NCBI GenBank assembly: GCA_900553945.1
Contig: USFR01000014.1
Span: forward strand, 1-27,792
DNA from: an uncultured Clostridium sp.
GTDB lineage: Bacteria; Bacillota; Clostridia; TANB77; CAG-508
DNA: 27,792 nucleotides
Direction of reading: 5' to 3'
Position numbers and translations under genes: made by a program. The notes beneath the pieces were generated by a model that was given only the letters and a program-made list of their open reading frames with translations, was not told the DNA's origin and ran no database searches. This document shows positions 1 to 7,356 of this stretch, piece after piece. Positions within the stretch are counted from its first letter, which is position 1. Each line of letters opens with the position of its first letter.

Positions 1-1079
<1,079 letters not shown>

Positions 1080-1266
1080 TTGTATCTATATTTTTTAAAT
1101 ATAAATCGATTTTAATTTTTATACTTGTTATTTTCAAGTTTTGAGTTTTTGACTCTTGGATTACTTTATCAATTTGGTAGTACTAATTACTACCGCTTGG
1201 TTCTTAAAGGATATTGTTTACTTTTCAATGTACTTTTTTATGTTCAAACCGTATTGGTTGGAACGT
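1080..1266 (-). promoter_or_regulatory. rRNA operon leader with boxA-like sequence and hairpins
   Basis: This is the transcribed stretch between the most downstream rrn promoter and the 16S 5' end; no protein gene is visible. It holds a boxA-like antitermination sequence at 1219-1233 (minus strand GTACATTGAAAAGTA, close to the Firmicutes form TGTTCTTTGAAAACT). It also holds a hairpin with 7-bp arms GGTAGTA/TACTACC at 1176-1194, a hairpin at the 5' end of the transcript (1242-1264, one mismatch), and two short stems near 1126-1156. In other bacteria such leaders bind Nus factors and form RNase III processing stems; here that role is inferred from position. Confidence 0.55.
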
Positions 1267-1271
1267 TATTT

Positions 1272-1300
1272 ATTTTAGCACAACAGCTTATTTTTGTCAA
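1272..1300 (-). promoter_or_regulatory. rrn promoter, proximal (extended -10, SigA type)
   Basis: On the minus strand the -35 TTGACA (1300-1295) and the -10 TAAAAT (1277-1272) are separated by exactly 17 bases, and TG one base before the -10 makes an extended -10. A/T tracts upstream resemble an UP element. Transcription would begin near 1265 and run through the leader into 16S. Confidence 0.85.
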
Positions 1301-1380
1301 CATATTTTTTAAACTTTTTAAAGTTTTTTTCGAAGTTTTTTGAACTTCATTTTATGTCGTTTGCTGTCGAACTGTTCTGT

Positions 1381-1409
1381 ATTTTATCACCATTTTTTTA
1401 AGTTGTCAA
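1381..1409 (-). promoter_or_regulatory. rrn promoter, middle (extended -10, SigA type)
   Basis: The minus strand has TTGACA (1409-1404), a 17-base spacer, then TAAAAT (1386-1381), preceded by TGA so that it has an extended -10. The spacer shares the string AAATGGTG with the distal promoter, which suggests the two arose by duplication. A tracts lie immediately upstream of the -35. Confidence 0.85.
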
Positions 1410-1502
1410 CAAGTTTTTTTAACTTTTTTAAAAACTTTTTTCAGCTTAATTTTTAGTGATAAAATGTGCTGTGCTAAGCTCATTTCACTTGGCACGTTTA
1501 GT

Positions 1503-1531
1503 ATTCTAACACCATTTAACTATTTCGTCAA
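1503..1531 (-). promoter_or_regulatory. rrn promoter, distal (extended -10, SigA type)
   Basis: The minus strand has TTGACG (1531-1526), a 17-base spacer and TAGAAT (1508-1503), with TGT giving an extended -10. Its -35 lies only about 40 bases past the stop codon of the carrier protein gene, with no clear terminator between. Confidence 0.8.
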
Positions 1532-1572
1532 CACCTTTTTTCAAAAATTTATTAAAATTTCAAAGATTGTGC

Positions 1573-1815
1573 TCATTCCGCTTCGTTTTGTAGTTTTTCT
1601 ACCATTTGTACAATGCCTTTTACATTCCTCCAAGTCGTTGGTTTTACTTGTGTTGGCTGTATTTCTATGTTGAATTCATCATTCAATGCATTTATAAGTT
1701 CAATAAATGCAAGTGAATCTAAAATATCATTTTCAAGTAGATCAATGTCTCTTTTTTCTCTTAATTCTTCATATTCAGTTAGTTCTTCTATAATATCTAT
1801 TATCTTTTCTTCCAT
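1573..1815 (-). CDS. DltC-like acyl/aminoacyl carrier protein
   Basis: An 80-residue carrier protein. The phosphopantetheine attachment site is DSLAF with Ser34, and the downstream pattern of helices, including a conserved Trp near residue 62 in a TxWRN context, resembles the D-alanyl carrier protein DltC more than fatty acid ACP. DltC holds activated D-alanine as a thioester for transfer to teichoic acids. The start codon is ATG, with its ribosome binding site GGAGGA inside the end of the upstream adenylation gene, so the two are translationally coupled. It is the last gene of the vanW-dltA-like operon. Assignment as a DltC family member is fairly sure; the amino acid carried and the final acceptor are not known. 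Confidence 0.85.
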   Translation of the reverse strand: MEEKIIDIIEELTEYEELREKRDIDLLENDILDSLAFIELINALNDEFNIEIQPTQVKPTTWRNVKGIVQMVEKLQNEAE

Positions 1816-1817
1816 TT

Positions 1818-3254
1818 TTATTCCTCCATCAATCTCCTTTTATCACATTTTCCATTTAAATTTAAAGGAAATGATTTAACAATTTTAACTTTTGGGCACA
1901 TATATATTGGCAATATCTTTTTGATATCTTTTTCTACCTCATATGTGTCCTTGTTTATATCACCTTTTAAAATAACATAAGCAAATAAATTGATTACTTT
2001 TCCTATTTGATTTTCTTTCGTTAGCACAACTACGTTTTCAATGTATTTAATTTTTTTCAGATTATTTTCTATGTCTTCTAATTCAATTCTATATCCTTTA
2101 TATTTTATTTGATTATCTTTTCTTCCTTCACAATATAGTTTTCCGTTTTTATAAAATCCTACATCTCCTGTCAAATATGCTCTTTTTCCATTAAAGTTTA
2201 TAAATGCTTTACTTTTTGTATTTCCAACATATCCTTTAGCAACGCTTTTACCAGTAATTAAAATCTCTCCTGATGTTCCTTCAGGTACGTTTTTTAAGTT
2301 TTCATCAACAATATATATTTCGACATCTTCTTTAGGAATGCCTATTGATATATCCTCTTCTATATTATTTCTATCTATTCTAACATTTGTAACCGCAAAT
2401 GTGCATTCTGTTGGTCCATAACAATTTATTATCTCAATATTTTCAAATCTTTCGTATATTTTACTTACTGTATTTTTTTCTAGCTTTTCTCCGCAAAATA
2501 GAATCGTATTTAATTTTGGTAACATAGTTTTATTAAATTGTTTATCTATTAATAAAAGATCTAAATACGATGGTGTAGCTATCATCACATTTGCTTGGCT
2601 TCTTTCTAAATTATCATAAATATTTTTAAAATCAAATTGAGAAGTGTTATCTATTATATATTGTTCACTTTCTGTAATTAAGCTTAAATATAAATCTGCT
2701 ACTGATAAATCAAAAGAAAAATTAGCTTGGTTTAAAATAACTCCATTTTTTACTTTTACTATGTTTCTTAACCAATTTACGCATGAATCTAAATTTTCAT
2801 ATGTTATTTCAACGCCTTTGGGTTTTCCTGTGCTTCCTGATGTAAAGATTATATAGTATGTATCTTGTGGCTTCATATAAATTTTATCGATATCTTTTTC
2901 ATTTTTGTTAATCATTATTTGTTCAATCTCATCTTTGCTAATATCTTTTTCTATAATTAAACCTGGATTTATTTGTTCTGCTATATTTTCTTTTCTATCT
3001 TCTGGCATATTTTTGTCTACTGGCACATATGTCATTCCTGCTAATGAACATGCTAGAAAAATTGCTTTCATATAAATATCTTTATACCCCTGTACTATTA
3101 TTGGTTTCTTTTCTGGATTTTTTTCTAATAAAAAATTATATAGATTACATACATATTTATATAACTCTTTATATGTATAGCTCTTATTATTTACAGTGTA
3201 CGCTTTTTGATCAGATTTCTTTTTTAAAATTTTTAATATTTCTTCTAAAATCAT
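1818..3254 (-). CDS. DltA-like amino acid adenylation enzyme (D-alanine--carrier protein ligase family)
   Basis: This 478-residue protein belongs to the ANL adenylation superfamily. Visible core motifs are A3 FTSGSTGKPKG (137-147), A5 NCYGPTE (277-283), A7 YLTGD (360-364), A8 from GRKDNQ to ELEDIE (377-396), and the catalytic A10 lysine in LNGK (Lys469). Stretches such as LNQANFSFDLSVADLY and LFCGEKL, with the cysteine that in DltA contacts D-alanine (Cys254 here), match DltA rather than peptide synthetases. DltA activates D-alanine with ATP and loads it onto DltC. The gene begins four bases after the VanW gene and is followed by its carrier protein. dltB and dltD are absent nearby, so the loaded amino acid may go somewhere other than lipoteichoic acid, or the partners may be elsewhere. 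Confidence 0.88.
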   Translation of the reverse strand: MILEEILKILKKKSDQKAYTVNNKSYTYKELYKYVCNLYNFLLEKNPEKKPIIVQGYKDIYMKAIFLACSLAGMTYVPVDKNMPEDRKENIAEQINPGLIIEKDISKDEIEQIMINKNEKDIDKIYMKPQDTYYIIFTSGSTGKPKGVEITYENLDSCVNWLRNIVKVKNGVILNQANFSFDLSVADLYLSLITESEQYIIDNTSQFDFKNIYDNLERSQANVMIATPSYLDLLLIDKQFNKTMLPKLNTILFCGEKLEKNTVSKIYERFENIEIINCYGPTECTFAVTNVRIDRNNIEEDISIGIPKEDVEIYIVDENLKNVPEGTSGEILITGKSVAKGYVGNTKSKAFINFNGKRAYLTGDVGFYKNGKLYCEGRKDNQIKYKGYRIELEDIENNLKKIKYIENVVVLTKENQIGKVINLFAYVILKGDINKDTYEVEKDIKKILPIYMCPKVKIVKSFPLNLNGKCDKRRLMEE

Positions 3255-3258
3255 ATTA

Positions 3259-4086
3259 CTATACCCTTATTTCTTCTTTTGGTATTAATTCATAATCATA
3301 CATAACTTTTGAATGATTATCTAAAATTAATTCTTTTTTTATTTCTTGAGCTGTTTCCTTATCAATAATTATTCTATATACTTTACTGTTTCTGTAGAAT
3401 ACACCGCTTTCATTTTTAGCATAATGACTATCTTCTTCTACAATTTTGTATTTAGTTTCTAATGGAACTGTACTTCTGATTTCTCCATATAAAAATGTAT
3501 CATCAAGCCATACTCTAATTTGAATTGGATAGTTTGTTGTGTTTTTAAATCTATAGTCTAAGGCTTTATAGCTTATAGATGTTCCTGTTCCAAATGGTAC
3601 TCTTCTTTTTACATCTGGGAAAAGTGCATCAGAATGATGATGTAGTTCTGTTACTGTAAGAGGTGTATGTAGCACTAGCCAATGAATCATATTAGCCAGT
3701 TGACACAATCCCCCTCCGACTCCTTTTTTCATTTGACTATTACTAATAACTAGTCCTTCTAAATATCCTTTTCTTTTTGTCGCATTTCCGACTAAATTCC
3801 AAAATGAAAATTCTTCGTTTGGATTTACTATTATTCCATCGATTTTTTTACTGGCTATTTGCAAATTTTTTACTTTGTTTTTTTGTAGTTCCATATCTAC
3901 TCCATAAAGTTTTCTTAAAAGTACTTTGGCATCGCCTTTCCAAATATATTCAAAATTTTCTTTAGATTTTTTCTTGGCAAATTTTCTGCCTTGCTTGAAA
4001 TCTCTTAAATCTTTTTTTCTTGCTTCTTTAAATAATGATATTTTATATGCAATCGGTCCATATTCGCAAAATAATTTTCTTTCCAT
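3259..4086 (-). CDS. VanW family protein
   Basis: A 275-residue protein with the VanW domain in its middle: NPNEEFSFWNLVG, then KGYLEGLVI, then GVGGGLCQLANMIHWLVLHTPL, then ELHHHSDALFPD and PFGTGTSI. VanW domains occur in some vancomycin resistance clusters and many Firmicutes envelope proteins; their biochemical role is unresolved. I chose the ATG at 4086 because GGGGGA sits just upstream; a longer TTG-started reading frame begins inside that ribosome binding site. No signal peptide or transmembrane segment is evident, so it may be cytoplasmic. It is first in an operon with the DltA-like and DltC-like genes (4-base gap), which suggests a shared role in cell wall modification. Confidence 0.85.
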   Translation of the reverse strand: MERKLFCEYGPIAYKISLFKEARKKDLRDFKQGRKFAKKKSKENFEYIWKGDAKVLLRKLYGVDMELQKNKVKNLQIASKKIDGIIVNPNEEFSFWNLVGNATKRKGYLEGLVISNSQMKKGVGGGLCQLANMIHWLVLHTPLTVTELHHHSDALFPDVKRRVPFGTGTSISYKALDYRFKNTTNYPIQIRVWLDDTFLYGEIRSTVPLETKYKIVEEDSHYAKNESGVFYRNSKVYRIIIDKETAQEIKKELILDNHSKVMYDYELIPKEEIRV

Positions 4087-4182
4087 ATTTCCCCCTATAT
4101 TCAATATTTTAATTGTATCATTTTTTGTATTTTTAGTATATATTTTTTCAGAACAAAAGTAAACTATTTATAGCATATGCAT

Positions 4183-4266
4183 CAATTATAACATTTTTAA
4201 ATCCGTGTCTTTGTTCCTGTGTGCAATTTGCAAAGCAAGTTTCTGTGCATTATTATTTTATATAAT
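4183..4266 (-). repeat. Intergenic element, copy A (upstream of vanW operon)
   Basis: This 84-bp stretch aligns almost end to end with 6051-6137, with few gaps. Shared blocks (plus strand) include CAATTAT, TCTTTGTT and TATATA. A short hairpin at the 4248-4266 end (TATTAT/ATAATA) is preserved in the other copy by a paired base change (TACTAT/ATAGTA). It lies between the tRNA operon terminator and vanW. No protein-coding potential is visible. It could be a regulator binding region, a structured RNA or a small dispersed repeat. Confidence 0.6.
4185..4193 (-). promoter_or_regulatory. Candidate extended -10 promoter of the vanW-dlt-like operon
   Basis: The minus strand reads TGTTATAAT, a consensus -10 with the TG extension, about 100 bases upstream of the VanW start. 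The -35 position (CAAAGA) does not match consensus, which is common for extended -10 promoters. The site lies inside the intergenic element; the second copy has AATAAT at the aligned place, so this promoter would be specific to this copy. Confidence 0.4.
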
Positions 4267-4300
4267 AGAAAGTCTGGAAAACTTTCCTGTTATATAAAAA

Positions 4301-4332
4301 AATAAGACTTTCAAAAAATTGAAAGTCTTATT
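4301..4332 (-). terminator. Intrinsic terminator of the tRNA-His/tRNA-Gln operon
   Basis: Perfect 12-bp inverted repeat (AATAAGACTTTC / GAAAGTCTTATT) with an 8-base loop, directly after the tRNA-Gln 3' end and followed on the minus strand by a run of T. A second, imperfect hairpin follows at 4258-4296. Confidence 0.85.
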
Positions 4333-4333
4333 T

Positions 4334-4408
4334 TGGTTGGGCTGGCTAGATTCGAACTAGCGCATGCCAGAGTCAAAGTCTGGTGCCTTACCGCTTGGCT
4401 ACAGCCCA
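4334..4408 (-). tRNA. tRNA-Gln (anticodon TTG)
   Basis: The minus strand folds as a complete tRNA: acceptor TGGGCTG/CAGCCCA, discriminator A, encoded CCA, T loop TTCGAAT, and anticodon stem CCAGA/TCTGG around loop CTTTGAC. The anticodon TTG reads CAA and CAG glutamine codons. It follows tRNA-His in the same transcript. Confidence 0.95.
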
Positions 4409-4431
4409 ATATTTAATTTAATAGTTTTTTA

Positions 4432-4509
4432 TGGGGTGGAAAGTGGGATTCGAACCCACGGCCTCCAGTGCCACAAACTGGCGCTCTAACCAACTGCGCT
4501 ATATCCACC
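4432..4509 (-). tRNA. tRNA-His (anticodon GTG)
   Basis: The minus strand begins GGTGGATA and ends TTTCCACC followed by CCA. The extra 5' G pairs with C73, the hallmark of histidine tRNA. The anticodon stem CCAGT/ACTGG carries loop TTGTGGC with anticodon GTG, and the T loop is TTCGAAT. A single T:T mismatch appears near the base of the acceptor stem. CCA is encoded. Confidence 0.95.
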
Positions 4510-4526
4510 ATTTCGAACGCTCTTAT

Positions 4527-4555
4527 ATTTTAATCTTTTTATTTTAGTTTGTCAA
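4527..4555 (-). promoter_or_regulatory. Promoter of the tRNA-His/tRNA-Gln operon
   Basis: Minus strand TTGACA (4555-4550), 17-base spacer, TAAAAT (4532-4527). Predicted initiation is near 4520, about ten bases before tRNA-His. The hexamers are identical to two of the rrn promoters, which fits growth-rate control of stable RNA. Confidence 0.85.
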
Positions 4556-4584
4556 CTGTTTTTTTATTTTTTTTTACAAAAATT

Positions 4585-4612
4585 AAAGTACCTATATTAA
4601 AATAGGTACTTT
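4585..4612 (-). terminator. Intrinsic terminator after the sortase pair
   Basis: Perfect 11-bp inverted repeat AAAGTACCTAT / ATAGGTACTTT just past the stop codon of the last sortase gene, followed on the minus strand by AATTTTTGT. It separates the sortase pair from the tRNA promoter. Confidence 0.8.
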
Positions 4613-4615
4613 CTC

Positions 4616-5272
4616 TTATTCTTCAACACCTACTATGATAAGTCTTCTATCTGTAGAACTTGCATCATCTGTGCATGTTGATAATGTTACTTCTGCTTTT
4701 CCTCCAGTTTCTTCTGCTGTTTTTGTATAAAAACTTGTATCTGTACTTGTTGTTATAAATTTATCTGTTATTTTATAAGATAATTTATTGCCTTCATCAT
4801 CAGTTATATAAAATTTGTCTCCTACTTCCAATTCATCGTTTTTTGAAAAAAATAAATCATTTCTATAATTATGTCCATAAATTACTGTATTTCCTGGTTT
4901 ATTTAAACCTTCTGTTGTATATATTTTTGCTACAGCAATCTCTATTGATCTTTTGGTTACCTCATCTAAGACATTACATTTTAATTTAGTTTTCGGAATT
5001 TCTAATGTTCCTATTATTTCATAGTCTTCCATTTTTCTTTTTTCTCTACTTTGAGTTTTAGACTCTATCGCTGTAAGTTCATTTCCAACACTATCTGTTT
5101 TTTTTCCAGATCCACTAATTACTTTTTCTGGTGTTGTTTCTTCTGCCGTTGCTTCATTTTTTTCATCTTGGAACATTTTATATCCGATTATGCACAAAGC
5201 AATTATTATAATAATTATACTTACAATTAATATTATGCCTATTCTTTTATTTCTTTGGTTGTTATTCTCCAT
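4616..5272 (-). CDS. Sortase family transpeptidase (sortase 1 of 3)
   Basis: A 218-residue membrane-anchored sortase. The N-terminus has a basic start and one hydrophobic segment (about 11-30), then a linker of about 50 residues including SGSGKK (53-58), then the catalytic beta barrel from about residue 83. The catalytic triad is visible: His134 in IYGHNYR, Cys200 in TLSTCT and Arg209/210 in TDRRLII. Sortases cut a sorting motif and join surface proteins to peptidoglycan or pilin lysines. I cannot assign a class with confidence: GHN and a short LFFSKN loop followed by GDK do not match one class cleanly. It follows a paralogue by 15 bases, with its own AAGGAG site, and ends at a strong terminator. 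No LPxTG substrate gene is in the window. Confidence 0.92.
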   Translation of the reverse strand: MENNNQRNKRIGIILIVSIIIIIIALCIIGYKMFQDEKNEATAEETTPEKVISGSGKKTDSVGNELTAIESKTQSREKRKMEDYEIIGTLEIPKTKLKCNVLDEVTKRSIEIAVAKIYTTEGLNKPGNTVIYGHNYRNDLFFSKNDELEVGDKFYITDDEGNKLSYKITDKFITTSTDTSFYTKTAEETGGKAEVTLSTCTDDASSTDRRLIIVGVEE

Positions 5273-5287
5273 TTTTCACTCCTTATA

Positions 5288-5951
5288 TTAATCAATTTCT
5301 CTTGCTTGAACTATAAGTCTTCTATCAGTCGTACTTGCATCATCTGTACAAGTTGATAATGTTATTTCTGCCTTTCCATTCGTATCTTCTGATGACTTAA
5401 TATAAAAACTTGTATCTGTGCTTGTTGCTATAAATATATTATATATTTCATATGTAAGTTTTGTTCCTTCTTGATTTAATATATAAATTTTATCTCCATT
5501 ATTTAGTTCATCATTTCTAGAAAAGAATAAATTATTTCTATAGTTGTGTCCATAAATTACTGTATTTCCTGGCTTGTTTAATCCGTTCGCCGTATAAATT
5601 TGACCAACTGCAATTTGTATTGATCTTGGAGTTACTTCATTTAATATTGCACATTTTAAGTTTACTTTAGGTATTTCTATCGTGCCTAATATTTCATAAT
5701 CTTCCATGTACTTTTTATTATTAGTAGTTGTTGTCGCATTTATTGCATTTAATGTACTATTCCCCATTTCTGCCTTTTTTCCGCTTCCTGTTACAGCTTT
5801 TTCAAATTCATTTGCAGCATTTGTATAAGTTTCTTCTGTTTTCTTATCAGAAAAAGCACTATAACCAAGATATCCGTAAAACACCTATAATTGCTACAAT
5901 CACTACTATTAGTACAATAGTTAAAATCTTACTATATTTATTATCATTCAT
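5288..5951 (-). CDS. Sortase (sortase 2 of 3), apparent frameshift in the membrane anchor
   Basis: The catalytic part (from 5884) has His113, Cys179 and Arg188/189 in the same contexts as sortase 1 and is about two thirds identical to it by eye. The likely true start is the ATG at 5951, with AGGGGTG six bases upstream, which begins MNDNKYSKIL and a hydrophobic anchor. That frame runs into a stop at 5859-5861, while the sortase frame only opens at a GTG (5884) with no ribosome binding site. Removing one base from the TTTT run at 5878-5881 would join them as a normal anchor continuing into YGYLGYSAF. So either this is a true frameshift, a sequencing or assembly error, or a phase-variable or slippage-controlled gene. 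It forms an operon with sortase 1. Confidence 0.75.
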
Positions 5952-5984
5952 ATTAATCACCCCTTTATAAACACTACTAGATAT

Positions 5985-6014
5985 ATTTTACACATTTTTA
6001 TAGCATTTTGTCAA
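5985..6014 (-). promoter_or_regulatory. Promoter of the sortase 2-sortase 1 operon
   Basis: Minus strand TTGACA (6014-6009), 18-base spacer, TAAAAT (5990-5985), about 35 bases upstream of the ATG at 5951 and its AGGGGTG site. It lies just downstream of the intergenic element copy B. Confidence 0.7.
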
Positions 6015-6050
6015 TTCCATATATAGCAAAAGCAGACAATGTAATATTTT

Positions 6051-6137
6051 CAATTATTATTTCTTTAATTCCGGATCTTTGTTATATGTAAATTTCACAA
6101 ATCAGATTTTCGTGTATTACTATTTTTATATAGTAAT
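6051..6137 (-). repeat. Intergenic element, copy B (upstream of sortase pair)
   Basis: Homologous to 4183-4266 over its whole length. The end at 6116-6137 forms an 8-bp perfect hairpin, ATTACTAT / ATAGTAAT with loop TTTTAT. The equivalent hairpin in copy A keeps pairing although the sequence differs, which argues for a selected structure. On the minus strand a conserved core ACAAAGA followed by CCGGA lies downstream of the hairpin. It sits between the sortase 3 hairpin and the sortase 2 promoter. Confidence 0.6.
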
Positions 6138-6154
6138 ATGTTTAGTATATATTA

Positions 6155-6186
6155 AAGGAGTTAATATTTTAATATATTAACTCCTT
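6155..6186 (-). terminator. Probable terminator after sortase 3
   Basis: Perfect 13-bp inverted repeat AAGGAGTTAATAT / ATATTAACTCCTT with a 6-base loop, about 20 bases after the sortase 3 stop codon. The following T run is short on the minus strand (TTTAATATA), so termination efficiency is uncertain. Confidence 0.6.
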
Positions 6187-6204
6187 ATGTATTAATTTTT
6201 TCAT

Positions 6205-6939
6205 CTATATTTCTTTTGCTAAAATTATTAATCTTTCACCTGTTGTTGTCCCTTGATCTGTACATGTTGTTAATGTAATTTCTCTTTTTCCAGCAGTGTC
6301 TCTCTGATAGAATGATGCGTCCCCAGAATTAGTTACAAACTTGCTATATATTGAGTACGTTATTTCTAATCCTGATGTATCTTTTATTATTATTTTATCT
6401 CCTTCTTTAAGGTTTTTATTCTTAGAGAAAAATAATCTGCTTCTATAATTATGGCCTGCTATTACTGTATTTCCTGCTTTATTTAGTCCATTTGTCGTAT
6501 ATAATATTATTACTCCTCTATCAAGAGCTTTTCTTGATTGATCTGTAAATATTGAATATCTTATTCCTGTAGCTGGTATTCTAATTGTCCCTGCTACCCA
6601 GTACCCCGAAATACTTACTCCGCTTGATGAGTATTTTCTTGATGTACTCGTTCCGCCTGTTGACCCTTGTGTTGTTCCAGAAGATGTTGATCCTTGCTCT
6701 GTTCCAGAATTATCATTATTTTCATTTTGATCATCCAATTGTATTCCTTCATCATTTTCTAATTCTTCCTCTGATATTGTAGGAATCATATTATCAAATT
6801 CATCTGTTATTTCTTCGGAATTTCCTTGTTTAACATTTTCATTTATTACCTCAAAACCTATATATCCAATTATTCCAGCTATGACAACTATTAATATTAT
6901 AAGTAATAGTGTTAATACATTCTTATCCTTTGACTCCAT
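6205..6939 (-). CDS. Sortase family transpeptidase with long low-complexity linker (sortase 3 of 3)
   Basis: A 244-residue sortase, most diverged of the three. It has an N-terminal hydrophobic anchor (about 9-29), an acidic stretch (41-75), a Ser/Thr/Gly-rich linker (about 78-108) and a catalytic domain from about 112. The triad is His163 in IAGHNYR, Cys226 in TLTTCT and Arg236 in GERLII. The linker probably spans part of the wall and sets the distance of the enzyme from the membrane. The start codon is ATG with GGAGG eleven bases upstream. It follows the HIT protein gene by about 60 bases with no terminator between, so it may be read from the alaS promoter as well. Substrate unknown. Confidence 0.92.
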   Translation of the reverse strand: MESKDKNVLTLLLIILIVVIAGIIGYIGFEVINENVKQGNSEEITDEFDNMIPTISEEELENDEGIQLDDQNENNDNSGTEQGSTSSGTTQGSTGGTSTSRKYSSSGVSISGYWVAGTIRIPATGIRYSIFTDQSRKALDRGVIILYTTNGLNKAGNTVIAGHNYRSRLFFSKNKNLKEGDKIIIKDTSGLEITYSIYSKFVTNSGDASFYQRDTAGKREITLTTCTDQGTTTGERLIILAKEI

Positions 6940-7002
6940 TTTTATAGTAACCTCCGTACAGTATTAATTAGTATTATAATCATTTATTTATTTTTTTCAA
7001 TG

Positions 7003-7341
7003 TTAAATTATAGCATCTCTTAATCTTTCTCCGCCTAACATATGTATATGTGCATGCATAACTTCTTGTCCACTATCTTCTTTACAATTATTTATTAGTC
7101 TGAATCCACTATTATTAATATTAAATTTCTCTGAAACTTCCTTTATGGCTTTATGTATATCTTGTATTGTTTCTGCATCATCGATATCTAATATTGTATC
7201 ATAGTGTTTTTTCGTAGTTATTATTAAATGTATACGTGCTTTAGGATCAATAGATTTAAAGGCTATAACATTATCATTTTCATATACTATTTCTGTACCT
7301 ATTTCTTGGTTTGCAATTTTACAAAAAATACAATCTTTCAT
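7003..7341 (-). CDS. HIT family protein (HinT-like purine nucleotide hydrolase)
   Basis: A 112-residue histidine triad protein of normal length. The triad MHAHIHML places the catalytic histidines at 96, 98 and 100. The N-terminal CIFCKIA and the middle KARIHLIITTKKH are typical of the HinT branch. These small cytoplasmic dimers hydrolyse nucleoside phosphoramidates, including aminoacyl-adenylates released by tRNA synthetases. Here the gene lies 15 bases after alaS, with its own AAGGAG site, so the two are very likely co-transcribed, which fits that clean-up role. Confidence 0.93.
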   Translation of the reverse strand: MKDCIFCKIANQEIGTEIVYENDNVIAFKSIDPKARIHLIITTKKHYDTILDIDDAETIQDIHKAIKEVSEKFNINNSGFRLINNCKEDSGQEVMHAHIHMLGGERLRDAII

Positions 7342-7356
7342 TTTTTCTCCTTTGCA

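Noticed and set aside
4183..4266. Possible cyclic-di-GMP riboswitch, because of GCACA and CACAGG strings
   Set aside because: The required tetraloop receptor and GCAAAGCC-type core are not present, and the second copy lacks the GCACA/CACAGG strings.
6565..6585. IPATG in sortase 3, which looks like an LPxTG-type sorting motif
   Set aside because: It lies in the first strand of the sortase barrel, aligned with IPKTKLK and IPKVNLK in the paralogues, and no hydrophobic tail and basic end follow it.
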